From positions 17,779 through 81,778 of the forward strand of contig NZ_JAMLJL010000016.1 of NCBI RefSeq assembly GCF_023634845.1: a stretch of DNA of 64,000 nucleotides, written 5' to 3'. The notes below the pieces were generated by a model, which ran no database searches, had not been told where the DNA came from, and saw only the letters and a list, made by a program, of their open reading frames with translations. This document shows, piece after piece, positions 10,823-20,580 of the stretch (its first letter is position 1; each line of letters opens with the position of its first letter). Made by a program: the position numbers and the translations under genes. This DNA is from Flavobacterium amniphilum (lineage in GTDB: Bacteria > Bacteroidota > Bacteroidia > Flavobacteriales > Flavobacteriaceae).

Positions 10823-11539
10823 ATGAATAACCAAACTAAATATCAATTGTTTTTACTTCACTTTGCTGGAGGAAACCAATATTCATTTGAATTTCTCAAA
10901 AAGGAAATCACAAATGTCAATTTTATTCCTCTTGAATTACCGGGGAGAGGGAAAAGACACAGAGAAGAATTATTTAAAGATAAAAACCAGGCGATTGAAG
11001 ATTATTTCAACCAAATCAAATCTTTACGTAACGGTGAACCGTATATAATTTATGGTCACAGTATGGGAGCAACGCTGGGACTTTCAGTCGCTGCAAAACT
11101 GGAAGCCATAGATGATAGCCCGGAATTACTTGTGGTTACCGGAAACGCCGGACCTGGCGTTAAAAACAGAAAAGATTTCCTATATCATGAACTGGATGAC
11201 CAAAGATTTAAAGAAGAACTTATCGAACTTGGAGGAATTCCCGCCGAAGTAACCGATAATGATGAGCTGTTCAATTATTTTTCACCTATAATCAGGGCCG
11301 ATTTTGAATGTCTTGAGAAAGATCCTTTTTCAGAAGAAGGTCTGAAGCTAAAAACACCGGTATACGCATTAATGGGCTCGGATGAGGAAAACTCTGATGT
11401 AATAGAAAACTGGAAAAATTTTACTGTAAACAGTTTTACCCATGAAATACTGGACGGAAATCATTTTTTCATCCATAACCATGCTGAAAAACTGGCAAAT
11501 ATTTTTACAAATCAATTTTACAAACAATTAACGTACTAA
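10823..11539 (+). CDS. Type II thioesterase of the NRPS cluster
   Basis: This 238-aa alpha/beta hydrolase belongs to the GrsT/SrfAD type, stand-alone thioesterases that clear misprimed or stalled intermediates from carrier domains. Visible marks are the N-terminal FLLHFAGGNQYSF block (the usual LF.PyAGG.a.sf), LELPGRG near residue 40, the nucleophile motif GHSMGA with Ser80, the acid region around MGSDEENSD and the catalytic histidine in GNHFFIH (His214). Length fits the family. It lies 8 bp upstream of the exporter gene, with which it is surely co-transcribed. The cluster thus has two thioesterases: this one for editing and the C-terminal domain of the first NRPS for release. Confidence 0.92.
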   Translation: MNNQTKYQLFLLHFAGGNQYSFEFLKKEITNVNFIPLELPGRGKRHREELFKDKNQAIEDYFNQIKSLRNGEPYIIYGHSMGATLGLSVAAKLEAIDDSPELLVVTGNAGPGVKNRKDFLYHELDDQRFKEELIELGGIPAEVTDNDELFNYFSPIIRADFECLEKDPFSEEGLKLKTPVYALMGSDEENSDVIENWKNFTVNSFTHEILDGNHFFIHNHAEKLANIFTNQFYKQLTY

Positions 11540-11546
11540 AACGACT

Positions 11547-13196
11547 ATGCTTAAGCTAAAATTTTCACAAGCCATTTACCTTTTGCTCTACGCCATTCCC
11601 AATACCATTCTGAGTTTTGGAATCATTTATATCATGAATAATGTGATTTCCGGTAAAGATGGTTTTTTAACGGATTATATGGGAATCGTATTCGTGTCAG
11701 TGGTGATTTATACCTATTTACTGAACATTATTTTTCAGAAGAAAATCAACAGATACTCTTTTGAAATTTTATACGAAAACGAGAAAAAGATATTTGATAA
11801 AATATTAAAAACTCCTTTGATTACCTTGGAAAGATTAGGTTCACAACGATTCTTTACGGCTATTGAGGATTTAAGGGTATTTTCAACCTTCCCCGAAGTA
11901 GTTACCCATACAATTAATTCACTATTGATGTTGGTGCTTTGTATGGTGTATTTATTCACACTTTCAGTTTCATCGGCACTTACAGTTGTTACTTTGATCA
12001 TTTTAATCGCTGTTACTTATTTTATTGTAATCAATACAATGTCTAAAAAAGTAATTAACCTTCGAAAATACAATGAGAATTATTACGAATATGTTGATGA
12101 TGTTATCAAAGGTTTTAAAGGTTTTAAATTGAGTGGATTAAGAAGGGATAATTTAATGAATAAGCATTTGTCGCCGAACAGGGAAAATGCCAAAACATTA
12201 GATTTTAACATCAACTTTGTTTTTTTATCAATCAATCTGATAAGCCAATACGGATTATATTTAGTGATCGGGGTAATTCTTTTCTTATTACCGCAAATCG
12301 GATTGCTTGAAAGAGAAGATGTAGTTTCTTATGTGGTGGTTCTGTTGTTCCTTGCCGGGCCGATTAATAACTTGATTAATATGCAGAACATTTATACAAG
12401 ATTATCGGTGGCAAACAGAAGAATCAATAATTTCTTAAAAGATTTCGATGCTGCTGAAGAAACTGTTGAAATTCAAAACGGAACATCTCAAGCATTTAAT
12501 TCATTAATTTTTAATAACATCAGTTTTGCATATGAAAACGATGCAGCGGAGAAAATGTTCGCTTTAGGACCAATAAATCTTTCAATTGAAAAGGGTGAAA
12601 CAATATTTGTTATTGGAGGAAACGGAAGCGGTAAAAGTACTTTTATCAATATTTTAACCGGATTGTACCAGCCTTCGGAAGGGGAAGTGATTTTGAATGG
12701 AGTGAAAAGTAATAATCAAAGAACACCAACCCAAAACTTAATTGCAGCGGTTTTTACAGACAACCATATTTTTTCGCAAAACTATGACGATTATGCATTG
12801 GAAAACAATAAAGATTATCAGGAGTTGCTTAAGATAATGGAGTTGGACAAAGTGATTTTGGATGATAAGGAAGATTCGGCAAGAAGACCTTTTTCTAAAG
12901 GCCAAAGCAAAAGAATGTCCTTGATTTTTGCTCTTTTGGAGGAAAAACCAATTTTGGTATTGGATGAATGGGCAGCCGATCAGGATCCTCACTTCAGAAA
13001 ATATTTCTACGAAAACTTATTGCCTAAATTAAAACAGGAAGGAAAAACAATCGTAGCTGTAACGCATGATGATGCTTACTTCAAATATGCTGACAGGATT
13101 CTGAAATTTGATTACGGACAAATCGTAAAGGACTTTAAAGTAAACGGCGAAATCTTACATGCTGAAAGTTTATGGCATAATGAAGTGATGAACTAA
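11547..13196 (+). CDS. Cyclic-peptide-type ABC exporter (PvdE/SyrD-like), fused permease and ATPase
   Basis: The 549-aa protein has an N-terminal half with about six membrane helices (for example at residues 5-30, 45-62, 125-165, 225-255 and 265-285) and a C-terminal nucleotide-binding domain. Walker A is GGNGSGKST at 357-365, the signature-like segment is FSKGQSKRMSL, and Walker B is PILVLDEWAADQDP with Asp473/Glu474. The DEWAADQDP stretch and the overall size are typical of the cyclic peptide transporter family that includes PvdE and SyrD, which move nonribosomal peptides or their precursors across the inner membrane. It lies 8 bp after the thioesterase and 8 bp before the second NRPS. It most likely exports the product or a periplasm-matured precursor. 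Confidence 0.9.
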   Translation: MLKLKFSQAIYLLLYAIPNTILSFGIIYIMNNVISGKDGFLTDYMGIVFVSVVIYTYLLNIIFQKKINRYSFEILYENEKKIFDKILKTPLITLERLGSQRFFTAIEDLRVFSTFPEVVTHTINSLLMLVLCMVYLFTLSVSSALTVVTLIILIAVTYFIVINTMSKKVINLRKYNENYYEYVDDVIKGFKGFKLSGLRRDNLMNKHLSPNRENAKTLDFNINFVFLSINLISQYGLYLVIGVILFLLPQIGLLEREDVVSYVVVLLFLAGPINNLINMQNIYTRLSVANRRINNFLKDFDAAEETVEIQNGTSQAFNSLIFNNISFAYENDAAEKMFALGPINLSIEKGETIFVIGGNGSGKSTFINILTGLYQPSEGEVILNGVKSNNQRTPTQNLIAAVFTDNHIFSQNYDDYALENNKDYQELLKIMELDKVILDDKEDSARRPFSKGQSKRMSLIFALLEEKPILVLDEWAADQDPHFRKYFYENLLPKLKQEGKTIVAVTHDDAYFKYADRILKFDYGQIVKDFKVNGEILHAESLWHNEVMN

Positions 13197-13204
13197 AATC
13201 AATC

Positions 13205-16200
13205 ATGACCATAAATACAGTTACTGATAATATTAATACACAATTTTCCATGAAACTTACTCTTCCACAGCAAGATGTTTATTTCGAACAGCTATTGTTC
13301 CCTAATGATCCCATCTATAATATCGGGGCCAAAATTGAAATTAAGGGAACAATAGATGCGGAAATATTTAGAAAAGCTTACAAAGCGCTTATTGGGCAGC
13401 ATGATACCTACCGGAGTATTCTGGTAAAAGATCAGGAGGAAATTGCAATCAGATTAGTAGATGAACATCAATCGGAATTGGGGTTTGTCGATTTTTCTGA
13501 TGGCACAAATCCTGCTGATGAAGCGGTTTCATATATGCAAAAGGAATTCGTGAAACCTTTCAATTTATTTAATGAAAAGCCTTTGCATGTGTTTACTTTG
13601 GTCAAAGTGAATGAGGATTTCCATTATTTATTTTCGGTGTACCATCACATCATCACTGACGGTTGGGGAACTTCTTTGATGTTCCAGCGATTGGTTCAGA
13701 ATTATAACGAAATTCATGAATTCGGGGAAGTAAAAACCGATTATCCTTTCAGTTATAAAAGTTTTGCTGAAGATGACGATGAGTACCAAAACTCAAAACA
13801 CTTTTCTGAAGATAAAAAGTATTGGTTGGAAAGGTTTCAGTCGCTACCCGAATCATTTTTGGAAAAAGCATTTTTAGCTGATAAAGCAAATGAATCTGCC
13901 CAAATTAATAAAAGTTCCCGCAAAGAATTAGTGATTAAAAGAGAATTATACAATGAATTGAATGCCTTGGCAACTGAACATAAATGTTCTTCTTTTCATT
14001 TAATTTTAGCGGTTTTATTTACGTATTTCGGACGGAAACATCAAAATAATGATTTTGCAATTGGTTTACCGGTTTTAAACAGAAGTAAATCTGCTTATAA
14101 GAAAACCGTTGGTTTGTTTATGGGAGTTTCACCTTTGCGCATTCCACTTGATTTTGATGCTACTTTCGAAGATTTGCTTCACCAGATCAAAAATCAGTTA
14201 CGTTCTGATTACCGTCATCAAAGATTTCCTTTAGGCAAATTAATCCAGGAATTGCAGGCTTTCGGTGAAAAAGAAAGAATATTCAACATTACACTTTCGT
14301 ATGAAAAGCAGAATTATTCGGATAATTTCAAGAATACACAAACCACTGTAATTCCGTTGACACATCGGTCGGAAAGAGTTGCCCTTGCAATTTATATCAG
14401 GGAATTTGATGAATTGGAGGATGTTAAAATTGACTTCGATTATAATGTAAATTATTTTGATGATACTCGGATTACACAATTGGTTCAGCATTTTGAAAGT
14501 CTGCTTGCTGAAGTTTTAATCCATCCGGGAAAAAGACTAAGCGAGTTTACGTATTTGACAGATGAAGAAGCACAGCAAATCTTACTGGAATTCAATGCTA
14601 CAAAAACCGATCCGTCAAAAAATCAGACACTACTGGATTTATTCAGGCAACAAGCTGAAAAATTTCCCGGAAAAGAAGCTTTAAAAGATGATTTCAGATC
14701 ATATTCCTATTCGGAATTTGACAAGTTATCAGATCAAATCGCCGTCTATCTGACGGTAACTTACGGGAAAAATGATAAATCCCCGATCAGTGTTTTATTG
14801 GAACGGTCGGCTAATATGGTAGCTGTTTTATTGGGAATATTAAAATCGGGAAGGCCTTACATTCCGCTAGATCCGGCATTTCCAGAAGAAAGACTGAATT
14901 ATATTGTTGAGAATAGCCAAAGTAAGATATTAATCAATGAAAAAGATTATTTTCTCAATACAACAGATGATGTTTCGGTTGTATCCATGGAAAGTATTTT
15001 TGAAAGGATTGATGCATTTGATGCTACACCTGAAAATGTGGTTTCTTCCAAAGATACGGCTTACATAATTTATACGTCTGGCTCAACCGGAAATCCTAAA
15101 GGTGTCGAAATCGGCCATAAGTCATTGTTGAATTTTTTGACGAGTATTCAGGAAAAACCGGGAGTTGATTTAAATGACTTGCTATTTTCGGTGACAACTT
15201 ATTCGTTTGATATTTCAATTTTGGAGTTTTTTACTCCGTTAATTTCAGGAGCGTCTTTATATATAGCAAGTCAGAAAGTCTTATCAGATGTTAATCTGAT
15301 TATGGAAAGATTAGAAACAATTCAGCCCACAATTATTCAGGCAACACCAAGTTTCTACCAAATGTTATTTAATGCTGATTGGCAAGGTGATAAGAAATTA
15401 AAAGTCTTGTGTGGCGGTGATTTATTGAGTGAAGTATTAGCAGAAAAACTGATTGGACACAGTTCTGAAGTATGGAATATGTACGGGCCAACCGAAACAA
15501 CCATTTGGTCGAGCATAAAAAAGATTGAGCATCCAAAAGAAGCATCCAATATCGGGAAACCAATCCATAACACACAGTTTTATATTTTGGACCAATTCCT
15601 GAGTCCGAAACCAATTGGAACAATTGGTGCGATTTATATCGCCGGGGAAGGATTGGCCAAAGGTTATTATAAGAACGAATTATTGACGAGTCAAAAGTTT
15701 ATTGCCAATCCGTTCGATGCTACAAGTTTACTATACGAAACCGGTGATATAGGGAAATGGAACGACAAAGGCGAAATTGAATTTTTGGGAAGAAATGACA
15801 ATCAGGTCAAAATAAGAGGATATCGTATTGAATTGGGTGATATTGAATCGCAATTGAATCAAATACCAGGAATCAAAGACTCGGTTGTGATTGCAAAAAA
15901 AGGGGAGCAGCAGGATGCTTTTTTAGTGGCTTATATCCTAAAAAGCGAAGAAGAAATCGATTCCAATACAATCAATACGGCACTGAAGATGAACCTTCCG
16001 TACTATATGATTCCGAATACGATTATTCATCTGGAAGAATTCCCGCTTACGCCAAACCAGAAAGTTGACCGCAAATCATTATTGCAAAGAGATATTCAGC
16101 AAATCCTGAATGAAGACGATTTTAAAGCGCCTGTTTCTGATTTGGAAAGGAAACTTTCTGAGTATTGGAAAGAAGTTTTGAATACCAAAGAACCAATAAG

Positions 16201-17707
16201 CACAAATGATAACTTTTTTGCACTTGGCGGGCACTCATTGAATGCCGTTAAATTGATTGGTTTAATTGAGAAGAAGCTTTCATTGGCAATAACTTTAAGA
16301 ACGCTTTTTGATTTTCCTACAATCGAACAGTTGGCTTGTTATCTGCAGGAACTAAAACCCACTCAAACGATTGGTATGATTGTATCCGATTCAAAGGATT
16401 TTTATGAATTAACAGCTCCGCAATACAACATTTGGATGGCTTCCCAAAAAGAGAACGGTTCTGTTGCTTATAATATGTCGGCTGCCTATAGGGTTGAAGG
16501 GGAAGTTGATTTGCATAAAATTGCTGATTCGGTGAATGCAATAATCAGGAAGCACGAAATTCTGCGAACCAATTTTATTGAAATAAACGGAATTCCGTAT
16601 CAAAAAATTAATACAGCAGAAAACGTAAAATTTGAAATTACAGTCGTTGAAGAAAATAGTGAAAAAACAGGAAAGGCAATCAATGGGTTGATTAATGCTG
16701 CATTTGATCTGGAAACTGATGTATTGATAAGAGTTCAATTACTTCAATTGGAAACAAATCAGTTTATATTACTTTTTTCCACCCACCATATTGTAATGGA
16801 TGGCTTGTCACTGGAAATTTTCATTAAGGAATTTATTGAAAATTATAATGACGGTAATACCCATGATTTGTCCCATGAAAATAATTTTCAGTTTAAAGAT
16901 TATTCGGAATGGCTGAATAAGAAAGTGGAGGAGAATGCTTCAGGAAACGGATTGTTCTGGGAAAATTATCTTCAAAATTACAAACATAAAGATTCTTTTG
17001 ACCGTGATTTTAGCGCTGAATTCAATCAGCAAAACGGAAATAAGCATTTATTTGAGCTATCTGAAGAAACAACTTTAGGTTTGAAAAAACTAGCCCTTGA
17101 AGAGCAAGTAACGCTTTATACGGTTTTAATGACTGCTTTAAATATTCTGATTTATAAATATTCCAATCATAACGATATTTGTGTAGGAACCGTAAATTCA
17201 GGAAGAAATATTCCGGAGCTGCAGAATCAGATTGGAATGTTTGCCAAAACACTTCTTTTACGAACTGTAATGGAACCGGAGCAAACTATTGCCGGATTAC
17301 TGAATACAACCCAAAAGAATTTACTGGAAACGAACGATTATCAGGATGTACCGTTTCATAAGCTGCCACAGTCTGTGTTTGATACGTTGCTTGTATACCA
17401 GAATCCTGAATTTTCTTTTGATACCATTAATGAATTCAGTGGTTTTAAATTGACACCTTATCCTGTTGACAATAAGTACAGCAGAATGCCAATGGTGTTT
17501 AATTTATTTGAAAGTGAGCATAAACTGAAAGGTATCATCGATTATAACTCCGACTTATTCGAGAAGGATTCAATCCAGGTTATTGCGTTGAAGTATGGTG
17601 AAATTTTAAATGAAATGGTCAATAATCCATTATTGAAAGTAGGGGAGATTGATGCCAAATTAGCGTTTGAAAAAAATACAACACTTGACTTTGAATTTAA
17701 TTTCTAA
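13205..17707 (+). CDS. Nonribosomal peptide synthetase, C-A-T-C, ending in a condensation domain
   Basis: The 1500-aa protein starts with a condensation domain (HHIITDG at 147-153), followed by an adenylation domain (YTSGSTGNPKG near 623, GPTETT, A10 NQKVDRK), a carrier domain (LGGHSL, Ser1011) and a second condensation domain (HHIVMDG at 1194-1200) that runs to the C-terminus. There is no thioesterase and no further adenylation domain. By hand alignment to GrsA the specificity code reads about DILQVCMIWK, very close to the glycine code DILQLGLIWK but with Cys where Gly is usual. The final C domain needs an acceptor in trans; the first NRPS of the cluster is the obvious candidate. The leading C domain could be a lipo-initiation domain or could receive a chain from another protein. 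The stop codon is 15 bp before the PPTase start. Confidence 0.93.
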   Translation: MTINTVTDNINTQFSMKLTLPQQDVYFEQLLFPNDPIYNIGAKIEIKGTIDAEIFRKAYKALIGQHDTYRSILVKDQEEIAIRLVDEHQSELGFVDFSDGTNPADEAVSYMQKEFVKPFNLFNEKPLHVFTLVKVNEDFHYLFSVYHHIITDGWGTSLMFQRLVQNYNEIHEFGEVKTDYPFSYKSFAEDDDEYQNSKHFSEDKKYWLERFQSLPESFLEKAFLADKANESAQINKSSRKELVIKRELYNELNALATEHKCSSFHLILAVLFTYFGRKHQNNDFAIGLPVLNRSKSAYKKTVGLFMGVSPLRIPLDFDATFEDLLHQIKNQLRSDYRHQRFPLGKLIQELQAFGEKERIFNITLSYEKQNYSDNFKNTQTTVIPLTHRSERVALAIYIREFDELEDVKIDFDYNVNYFDDTRITQLVQHFESLLAEVLIHPGKRLSEFTYLTDEEAQQILLEFNATKTDPSKNQTLLDLFRQQAEKFPGKEALKDDFRSYSYSEFDKLSDQIAVYLTVTYGKNDKSPISVLLERSANMVAVLLGILKSGRPYIPLDPAFPEERLNYIVENSQSKILINEKDYFLNTTDDVSVVSMESIFERIDAFDATPENVVSSKDTAYIIYTSGSTGNPKGVEIGHKSLLNFLTSIQEKPGVDLNDLLFSVTTYSFDISILEFFTPLISGASLYIASQKVLSDVNLIMERLETIQPTIIQATPSFYQMLFNADWQGDKKLKVLCGGDLLSEVLAEKLIGHSSEVWNMYGPTETTIWSSIKKIEHPKEASNIGKPIHNTQFYILDQFLSPKPIGTIGAIYIAGEGLAKGYYKNELLTSQKFIANPFDATSLLYETGDIGKWNDKGEIEFLGRNDNQVKIRGYRIELGDIESQLNQIPGIKDSVVIAKKGEQQDAFLVAYILKSEEEIDSNTINTALKMNLPYYMIPNTIIHLEEFPLTPNQKVDRKSLLQRDIQQILNEDDFKAPVSDLERKLSEYWKEVLNTKEPISTNDNFFALGGHSLNAVKLIGLIEKKLSLAITLRTLFDFPTIEQLACYLQELKPTQTIGMIVSDSKDFYELTAPQYNIWMASQKENGSVAYNMSAAYRVEGEVDLHKIADSVNAIIRKHEILRTNFIEINGIPYQKINTAENVKFEITVVEENSEKTGKAINGLINAAFDLETDVLIRVQLLQLETNQFILLFSTHHIVMDGLSLEIFIKEFIENYNDGNTHDLSHENNFQFKDYSEWLNKKVEENASGNGLFWENYLQNYKHKDSFDRDFSAEFNQQNGNKHLFELSEETTLGLKKLALEEQVTLYTVLMTALNILIYKYSNHNDICVGTVNSGRNIPELQNQIGMFAKTLLLRTVMEPEQTIAGLLNTTQKNLLETNDYQDVPFHKLPQSVFDTLLVYQNPEFSFDTINEFSGFKLTPYPVDNKYSRMPMVFNLFESEHKLKGIIDYNSDLFEKDSIQVIALKYGEILNEMVNNPLLKVGEIDAKLAFEKNTTLDFEFNF

Positions 17708-17722
17708 CCAATACTTACAGTT

Positions 17723-18373
17723 TTGATTCATATCTATTATTCATATCTGTCCGAGCAAAATCACGAAAGTTTGTTGAAAAATGATTTGCCAAAGTTTGAA
17801 ACCGAATACCGTGAAAAAATTAAACGTTACAGAAGATGGCAGGATGCCCAGTCATCTCTTTTAGGAAGGATATTATTATTTAAAGGTGTTGAAGAAATTT
17901 ATAAGGGAAATCCCCATGATAAAATCATGAAGCACACCAAATACAATAAGCCTTATTTTGAGAATGATTTAATCCATTTTAATATTTCACATTCAGGAGA
18001 AATAGTTGTTTGTGCATTAAGTGATGAACACGAATTAGGAATTGATATTGAAATTGTCAGGGATATTGAAATAACCGATTTTAAATCACACATGACGGAA
18101 AACGAGTGGGACACTATCATTTTATCAGAGAATGAAAAAGACTCCTTTTTTAGATATTGGACCCAAAAAGAAGCTGTTATAAAAGCCCATGGACATGGTT
18201 TGACCATTCCGCTGCAATCTTTTGAAATCTGTGATAATACAACTGAAATAAATGATGAAAAATATTTTTTAAAGGAAATGAAGATTGATGAACAGTACAA
18301 ATGTTACGTCTCCCTTAAAACTAATATCAACGAAATAGCAATAAATAAATATAACGTAAACCCAAAAAATTAA
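17723..18373 (+). CDS. 4'-phosphopantetheinyl transferase, Sfp type
   Basis: The 216-aa protein activates NRPS carrier domains by moving phosphopantetheine from CoA to the Ser of LGGxS. Family marks are the N-terminal block with RRWQDAQSSLLGR, HFNISHSGE around residue 90, the Mg-binding GIDIE at 106-110 (Asp108, Glu110) and WTQKEAVIKAHG at about 146-157. The start is TTG at 17723: the peptide that follows (IHIYYSYLSEQ) aligns with the N-terminus of Sfp, and no ATG or GTG fits as well. Its stop codon overlaps the next start (TAATG), so it is translationally coupled to the hydrolase. It presumably serves both NRPSs in the cluster. Confidence 0.93.
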   Translation: MIHIYYSYLSEQNHESLLKNDLPKFETEYREKIKRYRRWQDAQSSLLGRILLFKGVEEIYKGNPHDKIMKHTKYNKPYFENDLIHFNISHSGEIVVCALSDEHELGIDIEIVRDIEITDFKSHMTENEWDTIILSENEKDSFFRYWTQKEAVIKAHGHGLTIPLQSFEICDNTTEINDEKYFLKEMKIDEQYKCYVSLKTNINEIAINKYNVNPKN

Positions 18374-20325
18374 TGAAAAATAAACTAAAAAATGTAACCA
18401 GACTGTTTTTGCTTTTATGCCTGTTTTCAAGTGCTTTGTACTCACAGACAAATGCTTTTAAGTATGAGAAAACAAACACTTTTTTTCCTGATGTGGAAAT
18501 CATTAACAAGGATAACATCGAATGGGGATATTTGACTGTTCCTGAAAACTGGAAAAAACCTAACGGTAAAAAAATCAAGTTGGCTGTTGCGGTTTTGAAA
18601 AAAACATCCAAAACAGGCGATTCAAATCCGGTACTTTTTGTTGAAGGCGGACCCGGTGCAGGAGAAATTAAAGGAATTTGGACTTGGTTACAGCATCCGT
18701 TAAGAGAGAAGAGTGATATCGTACTGGTTGACCTTAGAGGTGTTGGTTTTTCTTTTCCTAAGTTTTGTCCTGAATTAGGAAAAAAATTCCTTGAGATTCT
18801 GGCTAAAAACCAAAATAGTTCTCAGGATGCTCAGCAAAAAGCCATTGCCGCCATGGATTGTAAGCAGGACTTATTAAACAGGGATATCGATCTGAAGGCT
18901 TATAACAGTGAATCAATTGCCAAAGATCTGAATGCGCTGAAAAAAGCCTTAAAATATGATAATTGGAATGTCTATGGGGTTTCTTACGCGACATATACCG
19001 TTCAGGTTTATGCAAATGATTTTCCCAAAGACGTGAAAACGCTGATTTTGGATTCTTCCATTCCGGATATTGCAAAGTTCTATTACAATCAAAATACTTC
19101 AAATTATGTAGGAAGCCTTGAAAAAGTTTTTGATGCCTGTAAAAATGATCCAAATTGTAATAAGCAATATCCAAATTTAGAGAATCTTTATTATGAAACG
19201 ATTGCGAAATTGGAGAAGAATCCTATTACGGTTAAAGTAGACAAGGAAATTATTCCTGGCGGTGAGTTTACGTATAATGCTGAGGATTTTAAAGTTTGTA
19301 TACAACAGTCTTTATACCGTAAAAAGCTAATACAGGTAGTACCTTTATTAATCACCGAATTCAGTAAAGGGAACAAAAATACTTTGAGTTCGCTGGTTGC
19401 TGCTTTCTCAGGAGCTTTAAGTCTGGATTATGGACTGTTCTATACAACCATCAGTAATGAAGCTTTGCCGTATAATTCAGTTGACGCATTTAATAAAGAT
19501 GCAGGGAAATTTAAAAAATTAAATGGTGGACTGTCTTTTTATAAATCCGACTTTTTGGTAAGTGATAAATGGAATTTAGGTCAGAAGAAAGATGTTAATA
19601 CAGCAAAAGATCTATCAGGCCTTTCATCATTAACGGCGCCGGTATTGGTGTTTTCAGGTGAATTTGATCCGGTTACGCCGGTTGCTAACGGAAAAATGAC
19701 TGAAGAGATGTACCAAAACTCATTCTTGGTTAAAGCACGGGTTTTGGGGCATGGTCCGAGTTTTTCAGAAGAAGGTTTTGATATTGTTGCAGAATTTATA
19801 CAAAATCCAACGCATAGGCCTGACACCAAAAAAATGGATGCAGACAGCAAAGTACGTTTTGTTACCGATGTGAAGATTAACGGAGGAATTTCAAATTTTG
19901 CGAATAGTCTGAATGAGTTTAACCTGTTGTTTTTTGCTCCTTTCTTTATAGCCGTTTTTATTCTGTTAATTTCAATTGTGAATTTTTGTTATGTACTGAT
20001 TAAAAAGAGAACTGCGACTGAAAACAAACTCCTGAAAGGATTGATTATAAAAACGGCTTTATTGGGCTTTTTTGTAATTGTAGGTTTTGTTTTGGCTATA
20101 AACAATACAGTTCAGGATAACTTCTATATTCTTGCTTTTGGTGTACCGAACCAATTTGATTACTTGTTTCTTATTCTATGGGCATTTATGATATTAACTG
20201 CGGTGACGGTGCTTTATTTTATTATCAGGATTAAGCATATTTCAGATGCGAGTATCATGGCAACAATTTTATTTTCTTTATTGCTTATCGGCGTTTATTT
20301 CCAGTATTGGGGATTTGTGTTTTAA
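18373..20325 (+). CDS. TAP-like alpha/beta hydrolase (peptidase S33 type) with C-terminal membrane domain
   Basis: The 650-aa protein starts with a signal sequence (LFLLLCLFSSALYSQ). Residues 30-480 form an alpha/beta hydrolase of the tripeptidyl-aminopeptidase/proline-iminopeptidase type: EGGPGAG oxyanion motif near 90, DLRGVGFS, nucleophile GVSYAT with Ser204, GEFDPVTP with Asp432 and GHGPS with His460. From about residue 515 there are roughly five hydrophobic helices, so the protein is anchored in the inner membrane with the hydrolase probably facing the periplasm. This fusion is unusual; soluble or secreted members are the norm. As last gene of the NRPS operon, overlapping the PPTase stop, it may trim the exported peptide or inactivate it for self-protection. 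Confidence 0.85.
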   Translation: MKNKLKNVTRLFLLLCLFSSALYSQTNAFKYEKTNTFFPDVEIINKDNIEWGYLTVPENWKKPNGKKIKLAVAVLKKTSKTGDSNPVLFVEGGPGAGEIKGIWTWLQHPLREKSDIVLVDLRGVGFSFPKFCPELGKKFLEILAKNQNSSQDAQQKAIAAMDCKQDLLNRDIDLKAYNSESIAKDLNALKKALKYDNWNVYGVSYATYTVQVYANDFPKDVKTLILDSSIPDIAKFYYNQNTSNYVGSLEKVFDACKNDPNCNKQYPNLENLYYETIAKLEKNPITVKVDKEIIPGGEFTYNAEDFKVCIQQSLYRKKLIQVVPLLITEFSKGNKNTLSSLVAAFSGALSLDYGLFYTTISNEALPYNSVDAFNKDAGKFKKLNGGLSFYKSDFLVSDKWNLGQKKDVNTAKDLSGLSSLTAPVLVFSGEFDPVTPVANGKMTEEMYQNSFLVKARVLGHGPSFSEEGFDIVAEFIQNPTHRPDTKKMDADSKVRFVTDVKINGGISNFANSLNEFNLLFFAPFFIAVFILLISIVNFCYVLIKKRTATENKLLKGLIIKTALLGFFVIVGFVLAINNTVQDNFYILAFGVPNQFDYLFLILWAFMILTAVTVLYFIIRIKHISDASIMATILFSLLLIGVYFQYWGFVF

Positions 20326-20344
20326 GTTAATTATTTATGTGTAG

Positions 20345-20377
20345 AAAAAGGCGCTGGATTTATTCAGCGTCTTTTTT
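20345..20377 (+). terminator. Rho-independent terminator after the NRPS operon
   Basis: A stem (GGCGCTGGA with TTCAGCGTC, two G-U pairs) with a 4-base loop is followed by six T, 20 bp after the hydrolase stop. Confidence 0.75.
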
Positions 20378-20421
20378 GTTTGTTAAGTATCGCAAGCCCT
20401 GTTTCTGAAAACGATTAAAAT

Positions 20422-20457
20422 AAAAAAAGACGCTTAAGTTAACTTAGCGTCTTTTTT
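20422..20457. terminator. Second hairpin, A/T-flanked on both sides
   Basis: The inverted repeat GACGC-(T)-TAAGTT / AACTTA-GCGTC has an A-run on the left and a T-run on the right, so it could stop transcription in either direction. It lies between the NRPS operon and the tRNA and may be a fail-safe terminator. Confidence 0.6.
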
Positions 20458-20552
20458 CAATTATTAATTTATTTATTTATTTATATGGAGAATCAGATTA
20501 TATCATTTCTCCGCAATCTTGGGTAAGGAACTTTACTCAAGTTAATAAAAAA

Positions 20553-20579
20553 AAAACACTCAAGATACTTGAGTGTTTT
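20553..20579 (-). terminator. Terminator of tRNA-Tyr
   Basis: CACTCAAG / CTTGAGTG stem with an ATA loop, extended by AAAA/TTTT. On the minus strand a run of T follows. It begins directly after the tRNA 3' end. Confidence 0.75.
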
Positions 20580-20580
20580 G

